Positions 24,431 through 37,221 of a stretch of DNA of 64,000 bases are shown here, one piece after another (positions within the stretch are counted from its first letter, which is position 1; each line of letters begins with the position of its first letter). The notes beneath the pieces were generated by a model. It saw only the letters and a program-made list of their open reading frames with translations, was not told the origin of the DNA and made no database searches. A program made the translations under genes and the position numbers. Source of the DNA: Zonotrichia leucophrys gambelii (taxonomy: Eukaryota > Chordata > Aves > Passeriformes > Passerellidae); the NCBI RefSeq assembly GCF_028769735.1, contig NC_088178.1:17558357-17622356 (forward strand). The letters run 5' to 3'.

Positions 24431-25288
24431 CTGGTGTGGATGAGAAGACAGAAAGAGGAAAAGGAAGAAAAGAGAGAGATGCTAGAGATTAGCTCTCTCT
24501 CTCTCATCATGCAACATGCAATGAAGCTGATACTGACCTATCTAGAACATCTAGTTCACAATGTTATCCTTACTGAAAGTCTCCCTTTGCCATTTCCAAC
24601 GTTCAAAGCAGATCTGTCAGACCCTTTCACATCCAACCCTCAGTGTTAGAAAGTGGCACCATCCCTTCAGTGTTGGTAACAAAAACCTTGAATACAACGT
24701 AAGGCTAAACAGAATACAGTAAAAAGCTATCTAAAAAAGTGAAAGCTGCCAAAGCCTTGTTAGTTATCAAAAACTTATATTACTCTGCAAAAAGGACACT
24801 ACAGTAGAACACCATGATAAAGTAAACATTTGTTAAATTAGCACAAAAACAACAGATAATCTTCAAGTTAACAATAATAATAGAGTCAATTCTCTGGGGA
24901 GAACAGGATTACGAGTAGAAACTGCTCAGAATCCCTAAATCAAAAAGTCATTTAACAAAACAAACTTAATATAATCATATCAGCCATGCAAACAGGAACA
25001 TCATTTTTGAACTGCATTTTAAATGCAAATGAAATTACTACAGTGCTGTGGCATTTCCGTGAAACAGTTTCTTGGCACTAGTTCCAGGCTGAAATGATCT
25101 AATTTTGACCGGCGTTTGTGACATTACAGCAACAATGTGACGAAAGCAGGATTGGCTCTGTTTGCTTCTAATTGACATCTGCAGTTGCTGGGAGACAATG
25201 GCATGTGCTCCTAATGGAGAGTAGCTTTCAATCAGTTCAGCAATCAGAAAATAATCATAGTTCTCATACTTGAACACAAAGCACTTAC
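24431..25288 (-). other. ADGRL2 intron upstream of the ICL3 cassettes, with pyrimidine tract
   Basis: This 858-nt intron ends, in transcript sense, in a long C/U tract (24433-24483, read on the minus strand) with CUCUCU, UCUU and UUUCU elements just before exon 16. Further on is a (CT)n run on the plus strand at 24491-24507, which is GA-rich in the transcript. The C/U elements resemble binding sites for polypyrimidine-tract-binding proteins. Confidence 0.7.
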
Positions 25289-25380
25289 TTAATGTTTTCC
25301 AACCTGCTAGAGTCTGGTTTCAAAGTGTTTGAGTGCTTCACCATTTTGCACAATGTGATCACCAGGAAGATAAGATTCAG
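25289..25380 (-). CDS. ADGRL2: ADGRL2 exon 15 of window: end of TM5 and ICL3
   Basis: This 92-nt exon reads [18 protein letters not shown], then [12 protein letters not shown], and ends with two bases (AA) of the next codon. It completes TM5 and enters intracellular loop 3. The acceptor is GACAG and the donor GTAAGT. The trailing AA can join exon 16 (AAT, Asn), exon 17 (AAC, Asn) or exon 18 (AAA, Lys) without changing frame. Confidence 0.96.
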
Positions 25381-28300
25381 CTGTCAAAACAGATAAGAAT
25401 GAAATTAAACTACTTCAAGTAATAGGTTGAATAATGATGTTACAGGCTAAACAAAAACCCTGTAGTTTATTTCCAAGTAGTGAAAATTGGTAACTATATC
25501 AGATGGTCTGCAAACCGTGATTGCAAATAAGAATGAGAGGATAAACATACTAGAAGTCCTTGTTTCACCTAATTTCCAAAATGCACCACATCATCATGAA
25601 CCACTGTATTTAACTAACGTCCAGCACTTGCCATTGTCAGTTTAGCTCTGTCCTCCAGCATGTTTTGCTCATCACCTGCTCACCTTTCCCTGTCACCCCA
25701 GGCCCTGTCCCCCATATCACTCTCTGAGGACAATGGTCACTGCTTTACTGGACTATACTAGCTGTCTTTTTATCACCCCATCCTGATTTTGAAATGTTTT
25801 TCACCTTTGCTGGTTTCTCCTTTATTTTTTTTTTATTTTATTCCTTTTTGTTCTCACAATCCTACTGGGGTCTTGAAAAGACCTTAAGTGTAACTGGAAA
25901 AAAAGAAAAAGAGAGGAAAAGAAGAAAAAGAAACACAAAGATGTAGCAAATGCATCAAACTTAATAGTGCCATAGACATATGCTGGTGGTGCACCCTCCT
26001 GCTGCCCTCTTTCCCTTTGTAGTCTGGATTCTGTTGAAGCGAGACTGTGTGTGCACTTGAAGGACTGTGGCATCTTATTCTTGTTGTGTCATTCATACAG
26101 GTAACACCAGGGAAGACACTGAAGGAAATTTTTTATCATTCTCTTATTGTGAAGCAGTATCACAGATATCAAAGTTACTGGGTGCCTTTCTCCTATCGAT
26201 TTCAAAGCCTGTGAAGAGCACAGGCGAGCCAAATACAAGGATGCCTGCAGAACACGGGCTAGAAAATGGTATCCAATTAATTTCAGTAATTAGTTTGTGC
26301 TGTCTTATATCAAATAGAAAAGTTGGACAAAATTGTATCTTTGAAACCAGTAAGAGCTATGTCCTTTCAGCAAGAAGACACACATCTTTGTCTACTACTA
26401 CAATGCACACAAAGTGGCTGGACCAAATGCTAAGAGAAGATGGAAGAATATGCTTGGACATCCTTATAGCATACATTATATAGAGAACCCCATCCTTATA
26501 ATCTTCCATATAAATATCTGCAACTGGTTACTGATGAGGCATGATTATACCCAGTCTCTCACTTTGGGAAGCCTTTGTTTTAAGACAGCTTCAAAATCTT
26601 CATTCTTTTTGTAACACTGGGGATACCAGTTCATGCTAGATGTGTTTCTGCAGCTGTGCCTCAATGGTCAGAAATGTCACTGAAATCCTGACAAAGAGCT
26701 GGTCTTAATCTTGAAAAGATGAGTATTTTGAAGGCTCTGATCAGAGTCTGTTAATAAGAACACTTATTACAGAAACAATTCCTACTGCTACGGGCAATCA
26801 TGTTATTGCTCCTGCTGCTGTCTCAAAATCAGGATGGACAGCACAAACTATAATGCGGTTCTCAACACCTGAAAAGTGTGTGGCAACTTTTGATCTTATC
26901 ATGCAAAGTACAACATTTTTACAATTATATGTTGAGATTAATAGAAAAAGGTGTTTGTGATACAAAAAACAAAAATAAGCTTTCTGTTTGTGTTTCAGGA
27001 ACTGGCTGAAAATACTTAATCTTTAGGCTGATGTATGTACATGGGGTAGGTTATGTATATTTCTATTGCTGCAAAATGTAATAGAAGTGTCAATAATTTA
27101 TGATCTTGGTGATTATCTTTTATGATTCTTACAGGAAATTACTAACCACATGAGAAAAACCATTTCGTTGCATCATTGTGATCTCTTCCTCTCACCTAGG
27201 TTTTCACTGTATGGTGTAACTTCATCGGATGAGAAAACAAGCTGCTTCTTTCCCTGGCCTTTGCACCAGACAGGACAAGGGCTCTGCAACAGACCTGACC
27301 CTCAGCTCCATGTCTTTGCACACAGATTTCATTTTTCTCTGTTTGAAAAAGTTTCTTGCACAGTTTGGTAGCTGACATAACATGCACTTCTTGAGCCTGC
27401 CTGAAAAATGCAACCTCAATTTGCTTTTTGTGAAAACAAACAGATTAAGAGCTAAGACACATGCCCTGTGTCAATCCTAACACGTACATCAACTTTGTCT
27501 GCAACCTATGCATCTGGGAGTGCACAATCCAGTTCAGAATAATATTTACAGCACAGCTGGAAGCTAATCCTTGCCTAAGTAGCTACCCTAGAGTATCCTG
27601 TATTGTACTGACATCATGATTCTTGGATCAAAAACTCATAGATATGGCTTAGCCCATAAATGACTGCCTTATGAAACAAGAAGGTTTTATGCTCTGATTC
27701 TTTGTACAACTGAAGTGCTGGTTTGCCACACGACAAATAAAAACTTGTATTCCCAAGTTTTCTTGTGTGGTTTCTTCGGTGACGTGGGCAGACATGGCCT
27801 TACCCCAGAGCCTGAGCCAAGCTCCATTGTATTAAACAGGTTTTATGTAGGTACTCAGCTCTGTCTGGGTGTGTGACATTGCTGCACCGGGGAGCAACTG
27901 CACAAAGCAGTTTCTAAAGTGACATTTTAATTGTAATTTATGTACAGACCCACAAAACCAGCCCACAGAAATAATAATGCCATATCACAGCAGCTGAAAA
28001 AGTCCTTCCAAGAAAAAAGGGAAAATACTGTACTTTGAATACAAAGTAACTATGACAACTGAGCATATGATACTTGTTTCTCCATCACTGTGAAATGTTG
28101 CATAGTTTTCAGTTTCAGCAGTCAAAAGACCATAGTTTGCCACTTGTTCAAACATGCTGGCATCTCTGTTACACATTATATCATTATAAAAAAACCCTAT
28201 TTTGCTTGCTTACAGATACTGTAACCAAACCTTTCTATAGATTTGCTTTTGGCTCTCTGATTGTTTTTAATCTAGAAATTGATTGTTTTGGAGGAATTCA

Positions 28301-31300
28301 CAAGTTAAAGACTTTTGGGCATCTTGCCTTTTTTTTTTTTTATTTTTTCTCATGAAAGACACTAAGCAGTGAGGAAAGGGAACTTGCTGGAAAATAACTG
28401 CTTTTATAAGGAATAGCTGAATTAATTTTCTTGGTGAGAAATATGTAGAGGGGGAGACGAAAACACAGTTAGGACTTTTGTACACATTTGTACAAGCAAA
28501 GGTTTTCCAGCTCTGAGCAATGTGGTCTGGCCCAGAGCTGAGGCTACTTTGAGAAGAAGGCTTGACTACAGATCTCCCGGAGATCCTTACAACCTGAATT
28601 GCTTCTGTGAGGACTGAACTGTTACTATCCAAGCAAATGAATTTGTAGATGTTTTCCAAGCTTGACAGATGGTCTGAGCAGGACACCTTTCTTTAAGAAA
28701 ATGTTCACCACAAGCATGCAGAACTCTGAGGTCATACAAAGGCCCACGTGAGTGGCAAGAGAGACTTTTGAGAGCAATCTTCTATGAGAAAAAATGGGCC
28801 TCTGACAATGGTGGCATTCTCATCACGTCGTGTAACATAAATGGTCAGTGACTGACTGGACCTCATCCTGACAACAGGGCTGCATCCATCCCAGATGAGC
28901 CAAAATCTGCAGCTGAACAGTACCCCTCTTTAATGCTAATAAAAATATAAATATATTGTTCAAACACACACACAGATGCACAATGTATACATCTCAAGCA
29001 GTCCTAAAATTATACCCTTGATTATGTCTGTAAAATCTTTTTCCTGCTGCGTGTCTGCAAATCAGACCAACATTCTTTTGAAAGCTAAAAATAAGAAATT
29101 AAAAGTCTGGTCAGGCATTAGATTTGGATTTGAAGATTCTGCTGTGATACCAAAAAGTGACAAAACACAGAGCTACAGAAGGTGGAGCTATAATACGAGG
29201 TCTTTTAAAATATTATCTGGAAATAGTAAGCAAAAATTTGAATTGATAGTATTTAATTTATGTTTATACTTGATTCTGAACTAGTTTCTAAAACTTACTG
29301 TCTACTGGAAGAGATGGAATTCTGGATAGAGAACTATCTTGATCTATAGCCTGATTTCAGAATTTTGTGTAAAGTAAAAGATTAAAAAATTATAGTATCT
29401 TCTATAGAACTTCTATTAGTTTCTTGTCATCTCTTAATACAAGTGTAATTGGATAAAACAAAGTGAAAGACAATTGATATATATTAAAAAATTACAACTT
29501 ACAACTTTAAAATATAAAAGATGAAGAGTTTTTATGGTAATAATCAAATGTAGCACACTGGAAGACCATGCTTATTCCACAGGCAACACACATATGGCCA
29601 TTTCTACTTTGGAAATCAGAAGGAACTGGACGTGAAAGAAGGTATAAGCAGAAAATGTGTCTTTCTAGACCCTGAAACCTATGTAATTTTGAGACAGGGA
29701 GTGCGTCTAACTCAAATTAACTTTTTTAGAAAGTTGGTGTGCTAACCTGCACAGAAGACTAATCAACTGGAATTAGCTGCAGGTACAATGAAAAAGTAGC
29801 AAAATAAAGTTAGATTTTGCAAAAACTATGATAAATTTCCCCTGTGACTAGCAGATAAATACCATTTATCAAGTGTCTACTATAGAAAGACAAATACATA
29901 TTATTTATAAAAAATAAGTTTACAAATACAGTCCATTTTTACTTGTGGAGCTAAGTTATGTGTACATCTGTCCATCCACTGACTTGGGTAAGCAATACTT
30001 CAGCCTGGGTGAGGACATTTAACACATTCCGTGTTAATGAAATGGGGCATCTTAGTAATTTTTGCTTAGACAACCCTTGGTAGACTAAAACATGGGCTCT
30101 GCCTGCAAACTGGGAGAAGCAAACTGCAACAGTTCTGGCTAAATTAAACCAATGCCACTTGTTCCTTGGACATGAATGAATCTACACAGCAGACAAAGTG
30201 CTCAGGCTTTTCTAACCACAGATTCCAGAAGTGCACTGTTTGTTTTATGGCCATGAACCTGCTCAATGGAATCACGTCCGCCCTGAGCTTAGCGGCTTAA
30301 AATTCATTCCACACAGCCTGCAGTGCTGACATGGATACGATAAGACAGAGGAACAGAAACACCACTCTGAAGTAACCTAGCTGAACTGCACATGTTCTGA
30401 CCCTTTTTGAACTCCCCGGAGCTTTTGTTACCTGGCAAATGCAGCTCTAAAGCTGCTCTTGTATCTCCAGATCTTTGCTCTTAGCCATGCAGAAGCCTAT
30501 TTCTCCCTGGGACTGGCAGTGAGAGAGGTGCTCTCTGAAGGCTTCTAAATGAGTGTGCACACTGAACTCTTACTGAACTGAATTAATTATTAAAGATGCA
30601 GATGGAGCTGTCCAAATGATAAGAACAGCTCCTGACGTATCATGATCCAAGCTTTCATTAAACCATTTCAGGCATACTAATGGTTTCCCACCGCTCATTA
30701 CTTACATGCTCTTTTCTCATAGATATAATAACCCTGGTGCCCAAAGGCATGACAGGCTATAGAAATAGTGAAGCTAAAAGTTCCTCAGAAGATGTACTGA
30801 GGAGCTTCATGCTTCCCCCTCATACTTCCCATTCTCATCTTGTGCAAAAATGTGCACAGACACAAATACAAATGCTTATAAATTCAGAGAAAAAGCTGTA
30901 AATCAGAAGAGAGGACAATACTGCCAAAAAAGAGTTTATGTGCAGAACTATTAAACTGAGAAACACAGAAGTGATTTGAGCAACATATTAAAAAGCTTAC
31001 CAAGGCAACATTCTCACATGCTACTGACACTAAGTAAGCTACACTACAGATATAGCTCTTTGCTTACAGTGCACATGACATATTATTTTTCAGCCACTAC
31101 ACTTCTCACACTTCTTCCTCTGGTTTCTCTTGCTTTCTCAGCTGGGACGATTAGAGGGCAAAGCAATTGCTAGAGAAGAATTACTCCTAGGAACTGTGCT
31201 GTGATTGCTACCTGCTGTTTCATATTTTTCAAGTTGGGAACACTGCTCCCAAAAGCCTTTTGCGTCTCAGTCTAAATGATTTGCTGGAGGATAATAATGT

Positions 31301-33292
31301 CATGGCCAGTAAATAATAGTGAACTATGTCTGTACATGGTCAATATGATTAAATGTCCTTCACCTCTATTCTCACTCTGACCTGGTTATGAGGAAGTGAA
31401 AAAGCCATCAGCAAAGCCCAAGGCTTCCTGTGTGAAATGTTATTTTAAAGGAAGGGAGAGAAATATAGGTGACTTAGCAAAATACTCCCCAGTAACAATA
31501 AAACAAGGAAAGAGCCACAAACAGCAAAATTATCACCACACAACCATACTTGATGTGACTTAACTATTGTAGTGTGAAAATCACAACAATTTCCAGAATA
31601 ATTACTATTGCAAGAAACAACTTCATGAAAAACATTGAAAAATATTGTCTATCATATTGAACATACTAAGTCTATATTTCTAACACTTTCAATTGCAATT
31701 GCAGGTTTAATTTTAAAAAATCCCTGTCATTCTGAGATATTATTTAATTAGAATGTATTTAGAATAACCTCTGTACAATTATTATGGTCTACACTTAAAT
31801 CTTACAAACACTGTAATTTTTCTAATTCAAGTCATACACACATAAATTTTAGCATCTCCGCCCATGTCTTTGAAAATATGCCAATGAAGTTTAGCAACCT
31901 CTACATTGCACAAGTATCTTTTCTGAAGTGATCACTCAAGGATTCAAATAATTTTTGATATAAACAGAGTAAATGCAAACCAAAACATTGGCCAGGCACA
32001 TTTTTTAATAGAAATTTCCATAATCAAAGTATCAGTTTATACTGTAAGTACAAAAAGTGCTGAAATACTATGTCTGGCACACAGATCTATAAAAGCCAAA
32101 GAAATTTCAAAATTATGCCTGATGCATGTGCTTCATACTGAAAAAATAAAATTCCTGAATATGGAAAAATATAATTCCTAAATTTGGAAATTCAAGTGAA
32201 TTCAAATTCTGCTAACATTTCACAACTCTACTGCCGTGAAAGAGTAGGAAGACATGCAACTATTTAAGATTTCAAAAGCATGAACACAAATTAATTCATC
32301 CCTCCAAACTATCAGCAATTATGAGGAAAGGCTTCTATATACATAGGCTATGCCCCCAGCCAGCCTTCTACAGCACTTCCCAAGTAAAGCCAGGCTTTAA
32401 AGATACAGAGCTAGCAGAGGAAGCCAAGGTGAGCCAAAATGCACATCATGCATTCACTGTGCTCACAAATTCCTCCACTGTGTAGAGTTGGCATTGTCAG
32501 TCTGAAATAAATGGGAGAAGTTCTCTCCCTGGGTTGATTACAGGCTTTTTACCTGGAAGTACTCAGAGAATTGATAATTGATGTCAGAGGGCAGCATTCT
32601 GTGCTAGGGGGACACTGGGGCACCCAGTGGGTGCACAGATGGGTGCAGGCACACAGAGGCTTCAGCAATGAGTGTGCACAGGCTTTCTACTGCTTACATA
32701 ACAGCCCATTATGTGCACTAAAACAGAGCAACTTCTCTGCTGACAGGCACTACATGGAACACAAATACACACAGAAGTAGGCATGGAAAAATGTGCATAT
32801 GCAAATACACAGACAAATACTGCGTAAGTGTAATGGAACAAAAAATTTATTTAATTATCCAATGCATTAGAATACCCTTTTGAGATAATTATGTTGGATA
32901 ATTAGCAGTTAAATTCTAGAATGTGTACAGTAGTGACTCAATTGAAAGCAATAATAATGGTTCCTTTTAAAAAACCCCTGTGTTTAGTACTTCATTGATC
33001 TTTCATATGACTACACATGTCAATATGACCTTCAGAATTCAAGCCATTAGGAAAAAATGGCCATGGTGAAGTGCCACCACAGCTTTGACAATTAATCATT
33101 TGGTCAGCACTCTTTAAAGATTTCTACATATTTATATAACCATTAGTCACATTATAAATTGTTTCTAAGCATTTTTATGGGATGTCTGGTGAATAAGGAT
33201 GGCTTTGAATGAAAATTTAAGTTCATTTCAATTTTTTTTTAATCTGCTGTGAGACAACCTAAAAAGAAAGGAAAAAAACCCAAACTTCTTAC
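25381..33292 (-). other. ADGRL2 intron between exons 14 and 15 (7.9 kb)
   Basis: One of the two largest introns in the window. It is mostly AT-rich unique sequence with simple tracts: T-rich at 25827-25852, purine-rich at 25896-25935, T-rich at 28328-28350 and a short (CA)n at 28963-28974. I see no extra exon matching the phase 0 junction, no RNA gene and no clear transposon. Confidence 0.75.
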
Positions 33293-33359
33293 CAGAATAA
33301 TAAAAGTAACAGGTCCAATGAAACTCCAGATAAAGTAGTTATCTACGTGTAGCCAGCAA
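33293..33359 (-). CDS. ADGRL2: ADGRL2 exon 14 of window: ECL2 and first half of TM5
   Basis: This 67-nt exon finishes the split Ala codon with T and reads [20 protein letters not shown] then IL, ending in phase 0. The CW pair is the ECL2 disulfide cysteine with its neighbouring tryptophan, a hallmark of class B and B2 receptors. [10 protein letters not shown] starts TM5. The acceptor is ATAG and the donor GTAAGA. A 7.9-kb intron follows. Confidence 0.96.
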
Positions 33360-34638
33360 CTATTATGGAAAAAAGAGAATGAAAAGTGAAAAGCTGCATT
33401 AGCACCTCAGTCCAATAAATGGAAAGTGCAAAAATACTTCTTATGGTAACACTTTGCCAGCAAACAATGATGAAGATTGCACAGTACCACTTATTCCATG
33501 GACAACACCTAACCTGAACCTCACCTCTTCCAATGAACTCTGTATAACACAACTGAACCTGAAACTACATCATTAGGAACAACTAACATAAGGAGAAACA
33601 AAACCAAAGCAAGCTCTCCTTTCAGTCAAAAGGTTTGGTGACAGGTGCTATCATGGACTAATGAATCTCACATCAGTAAATAATTTTTGCAGCTTCCCAT
33701 GTGATCTTCAAAGTCTGCTTTTAACTTTATATTCTATGTTAAGTGCTCATGCCTGAGGAATATGAGACAGAAAATGTTCAGATGCCATGTTTTGCTGAAT
33801 AATAATATGGTATAAATAAAATGCCCCATCTGGGAGTTGAACTGTAGAGAAAGAATACATAAGATATCAGACTAAATGACGTATAAACCTATTAGGGCCA
33901 ACTTCACTTAGCAATTCATTTTTCCAGCAGCCCAGTTCCCTGCTGAATTCTCTTATTTGTCTTTCATCAGTAGCAACATCAAGCAGCTTTCTTGTAGTCA
34001 ACAATATCTTCCCCTTCTGTAACTAATTTCATCAAAGGACAAAACAAACACTACTGAAAGGCAAATTCATGCCTCCAGCAACTCAAATCCTCAGAAATGT
34101 TTCCTGTCTACCTTCTGTCACTTCCTATATACATCTGTATTTTTGTAAATAAAAGGCAGTGGCTAATTTTAATCCCACTCTACTTGTCCGATAAAATATT
34201 ATCAAAATAAAACACATAGGTTGGAATATTGTACTGTCATACTTCAGGATGAGAGCTAGCTAGAGGGACAGCTGAACAAAGAGATCTAATGAAGCATTAG
34301 CTTAAAACTGAGTGGTTAGGCTTGTCAGATACTTTAAGTTGAGAAATTTTGCTTAATATACGTCTGAGTACAAAAGTTATTTACTTTTTCAATTTGTTTC
34401 AGGTCAATCTTTTGTGTTAAAAGAAAGACCATAATTTAGAATTGGTCTCCCTAGAGTACAAATCCCCTGAACCTAGAGAATTACAAAAGACTTGATTGTA
34501 ATTTGTGCACAGCATCGCCATTCTCTTACCAATAAAGCTTTCAGATGGTATTTTAGTCTGTCAGGGACCCTCTGACAGCTAATAGGCTTTAAAAAATTAT
34601 TCACTTGAAAAACACTCAGGTCACTTGCAATTACTTAC
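33360..34638 (-). other. ADGRL2 intron between exons 13 and 14
   Basis: A 1.3-kb GT-AG intron of AT-rich DNA. No repeat, exon or RNA gene is recognisable. Confidence 0.8.
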
Positions 34639-34859
34639 GCTTTCTCTGTTCCGTAGCTCTTATAGTCAATAGCTGCTGAGACACCAACTACTGTAGCAGG
34701 GAAGAGGTAGCCAGCAACATAATAGTACTTCTTTCTAGAATATTCACTTTCAAATACTTCTACTAACATTAGATAAAGCTGCACTCCTTCTAGACACATC
34801 CAGGCAAAGGCTGCCAGGAAGAAAAAGTGTAAGAGACCTGCAAAAACCGGACATGCAAT
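34639..34859 (-). CDS. ADGRL2: ADGRL2 exon 13 of window: TM3, ICL2, TM4 and start of ECL2
   Basis: This 221-nt exon begins [18 protein letters not shown] and ends SYGTEK plus two bases of an Ala codon. The Cys in IACP is the conserved TM3 cysteine that pairs with the ECL2 cysteine in exon 14. [17 protein letters not shown] is the inner part of TM3. [19 protein letters not shown] is TM4. The acceptor is TTTGCAG and the donor GTAAGT. Confidence 0.97.
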
Positions 34860-35842
34860 CTGCAAAGAAAGAGAGAGATGGAAATGTAAACCACAAAACC
34901 TTCACACCATTACCTCTGCAACTGAAAAGTGTGCAATAGAACTGCAGACAGTTTTATTAGAAACATTTCACAAATTCAGGAGCGTCTTCCCTCAAAACAT
35001 ACTCTGAACCTCAAAACATACTCTGAACATTTGAAAACACTAATATGTGTTCAGTAGTTACAGAAAGTGAATTAGCTGAACAGCATGAATGAAGACAAAG
35101 AAATTGCACCCTCGTCTCCCAGTCATCAATTTCAGAGTGGATTTCCTAATTTCATAAGCAACTTTTTAATTTTGAAACTGATATCGTTTCAGGACTTACA
35201 GTTTAGATAATCCTAGACATGAACAGCTGGTTCTCTATGCATAATGTAATATTACGTATTTAAAATTATAAAGTGTCTGTCCCACGATTTTTGTCTGCTG
35301 TAATATGGAAATTTCTACTGTTGTAACAGAAATCGGTCTTAATTCTTTCCCCATTGGCTAAATTCTGGAAGAAACTATGCTAGATTATTAGTTTCAACTA
35401 AATGAATGATGTCAGAATTAATTTTACCAATACTACCAAAATACCTGCTTGAATGTGAAATGTAAAAATGTATATACATATAGAAAAGACTTTGTACTAA
35501 TATATATAAAGATGTAGTCAATACCTGTTAAGACATTTGAATATATATAGAAAAGGTATTTATGTTCCTAATAGTCAACATTCAATTTCATCTCCTCTTT
35601 CAAAAGTCTAACCACCTGCTTTGTTAATAGTCAGTGTTTCTCAACTGAAAATAAAAAGCATATTTTGGGATGGATGTAAATACTATGTGTGAATATATCT
35701 ATCTTATTTTCATGCTGTGCTTTTATGTGAGCCTTGCTGGGTTGGAGTGCTAAAAACTTGTCAGCGTTGTCATGTTTTAATTCAAATCCATTTCAAACAG
35801 TCATTTCAGAGAACAAGATCAGTACACAGAGAGAAAACTTAC
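34860..35842 (-). other. ADGRL2 intron between exons 12 and 13
   Basis: A 983-nt GT-AG intron. It includes the 19-bp perfect tandem duplication at 34990-35027, listed separately, and an AT-rich stretch with TATATA steps near 35470-35560. No exon is seen. Confidence 0.8.
34990..35027. repeat. Perfect tandem duplication of a 19-bp unit
   Basis: The unit CCTCAAAACATACTCTGAA occurs twice back to back, at 34990-35008 and 35009-35027, with no mismatch. Identity of the copies suggests a recent replication-slippage duplication. It lies deep in an intron, far from splice sites. Confidence 0.95.
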
Positions 35843-36052
35843 CTTGTACTCTGTCTTATCGATGCCTATTAGGAAAATGAACTCAGCAATGAATAGGTTG
35901 ATACAAAGGTTCTTGTGAATAGTGTTACGATCACTTTGCAGGCCACGGAAAAAACAGAATGTGAAGATGCAGATGGCCAGGCAAACAAGAGAGATGACAA
36001 TTCCCACCCAGGTGATGACAGTGAGGAGCAATTCGTGCACTCCATCTTTGTA
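35843..36052 (-). CDS. ADGRL2: ADGRL2 exon 12 of window: TM1, ICL1 and TM2
   Basis: These 70 codons read from [17 protein letters not shown] to [10 protein letters not shown]. The hydrophobic runs [19 protein letters not shown] and [16 protein letters not shown] form TM1 and TM2, with [13 protein letters not shown] as intracellular loop 1. The pattern is that of class B2 adhesion receptors. The acceptor is CTAG and the donor GTAAGT. Confidence 0.97.
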
Positions 36053-37047
36053 CTAGAAATAACCAAGAATGGAGAAAATTAATATGACTCTTTATGAGTA
36101 TAAACAAAAACTTATTTTCACAGGTATCCAGAAAAGTTACTTGTTCATTATATGAGATGGGCAAAATGTACTCAGTAATTTCTCAGGTCAGCTTCCCAGA
36201 AGAGCAAGATCAGGGTAAGTAGAAGAGGAGCAGGTCTGAGAGAAAAACTATTTTATCCAGCTCAGATAGCATTTCCACTTTTTCTATGGCTCACTGCAGA
36301 CTGGTTGGAAATACGAGCAGAGAAACATAACATTTTTAAGGTACCACTAGGCTCTGATGAAAGGAGAGAGGAGAGCTTTCCCAGGGACATTCTACAGACC
36401 TGCAACTCCACAGCAGAGAAGAAAGAATGATCTACACAATGAGCAGGACAAAATGCAGAAAATGCTGCCCATGTAATTCTGGCTTCAATCTCATGTTTAT
36501 CTAAAGGAGAATCTTTGCTTCAGTTCTTCGCAGTGAACTTTTCAAATACAATGGTTTAATGAGAAGTCCCATATCCCTGCAAATATTGCATGCTCTTGGG
36601 CCCCTGACATGCAAGAAGTGCTTTAAATAGACAACAAAATTTCTGACTATAAAGAGGTGTTTAAACAACCAGTATGGAAGTTCCTTGACCTTCCTCGCCA
36701 AGGAGAACTGGCATTTGGGCTTCCAGGGAACAGCTTGCACAGCTGTCTGAACAGACACTCCATCTGTACTGAGGGGGAGTCTATAAAATGGTTGTAGGGT
36801 TGGTCAGTAACTTTAAAATACGGCTTGTAGAAAACTCTTGCTCTTCCTTGTTTTCTCTTCACTGTTATTTTGCTTGCAACTTTATGGATGAGTAAGAAAA
36901 GTGCTACAGAAAGCAAATCGCTTTGGAAAGAGTGGGTAGGAGCTATAAATACTACAGAAACTTCAACAATTTTGGATCTTGCTAAAAATTTAAAGCTAAG
37001 TCTTTTAAGTTTGCTCCCCGTTGCTGGCTGGAAATATTGTTACTTAC
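36053..37047 (-). other. ADGRL2 intron between exons 11 and 12
   Basis: A 995-nt GT-AG intron without recognisable repeats or additional exons. Short open frames on both strands (about 36500-37070) have no family resemblance. Confidence 0.8.
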
Positions 37048-37221
37048 CACAATTTCCCGACGAGCCATAAGAATTGCAAAGTTGGTGAGGTGACTGCAAG
37101 CACACGTTGTATGAGTTTTATTTGTGTCAACCAGTTTGCAGCCTTGAGTTGACCAGTATCCCATCATAGTCCTCTCTGAGTAGTTCCAGAAGGAACAATT
37201 TGCATTGAAATAATTGTCAGG
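37048..37221 (-). CDS. ADGRL2: ADGRL2 exon 11 of window: GPS motif and tethered agonist
   Basis: These 58 codons, phase 0 at both ends, read [18 protein letters not shown] to LMARREIV. They contain the GPS signature: Cys of ANCSFW, Trp of GYWSTQGC, then CACSHL followed by TNFAILM. In adhesion GPCRs the protein cleaves itself between the L and T of HLT, and the released TNFAILM peptide is the tethered agonist. All four GPS cysteines, both tryptophans and the H-L-T triad are present, so cleavage competence is predicted. The donor is GTAAGT. Confidence 0.98.
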
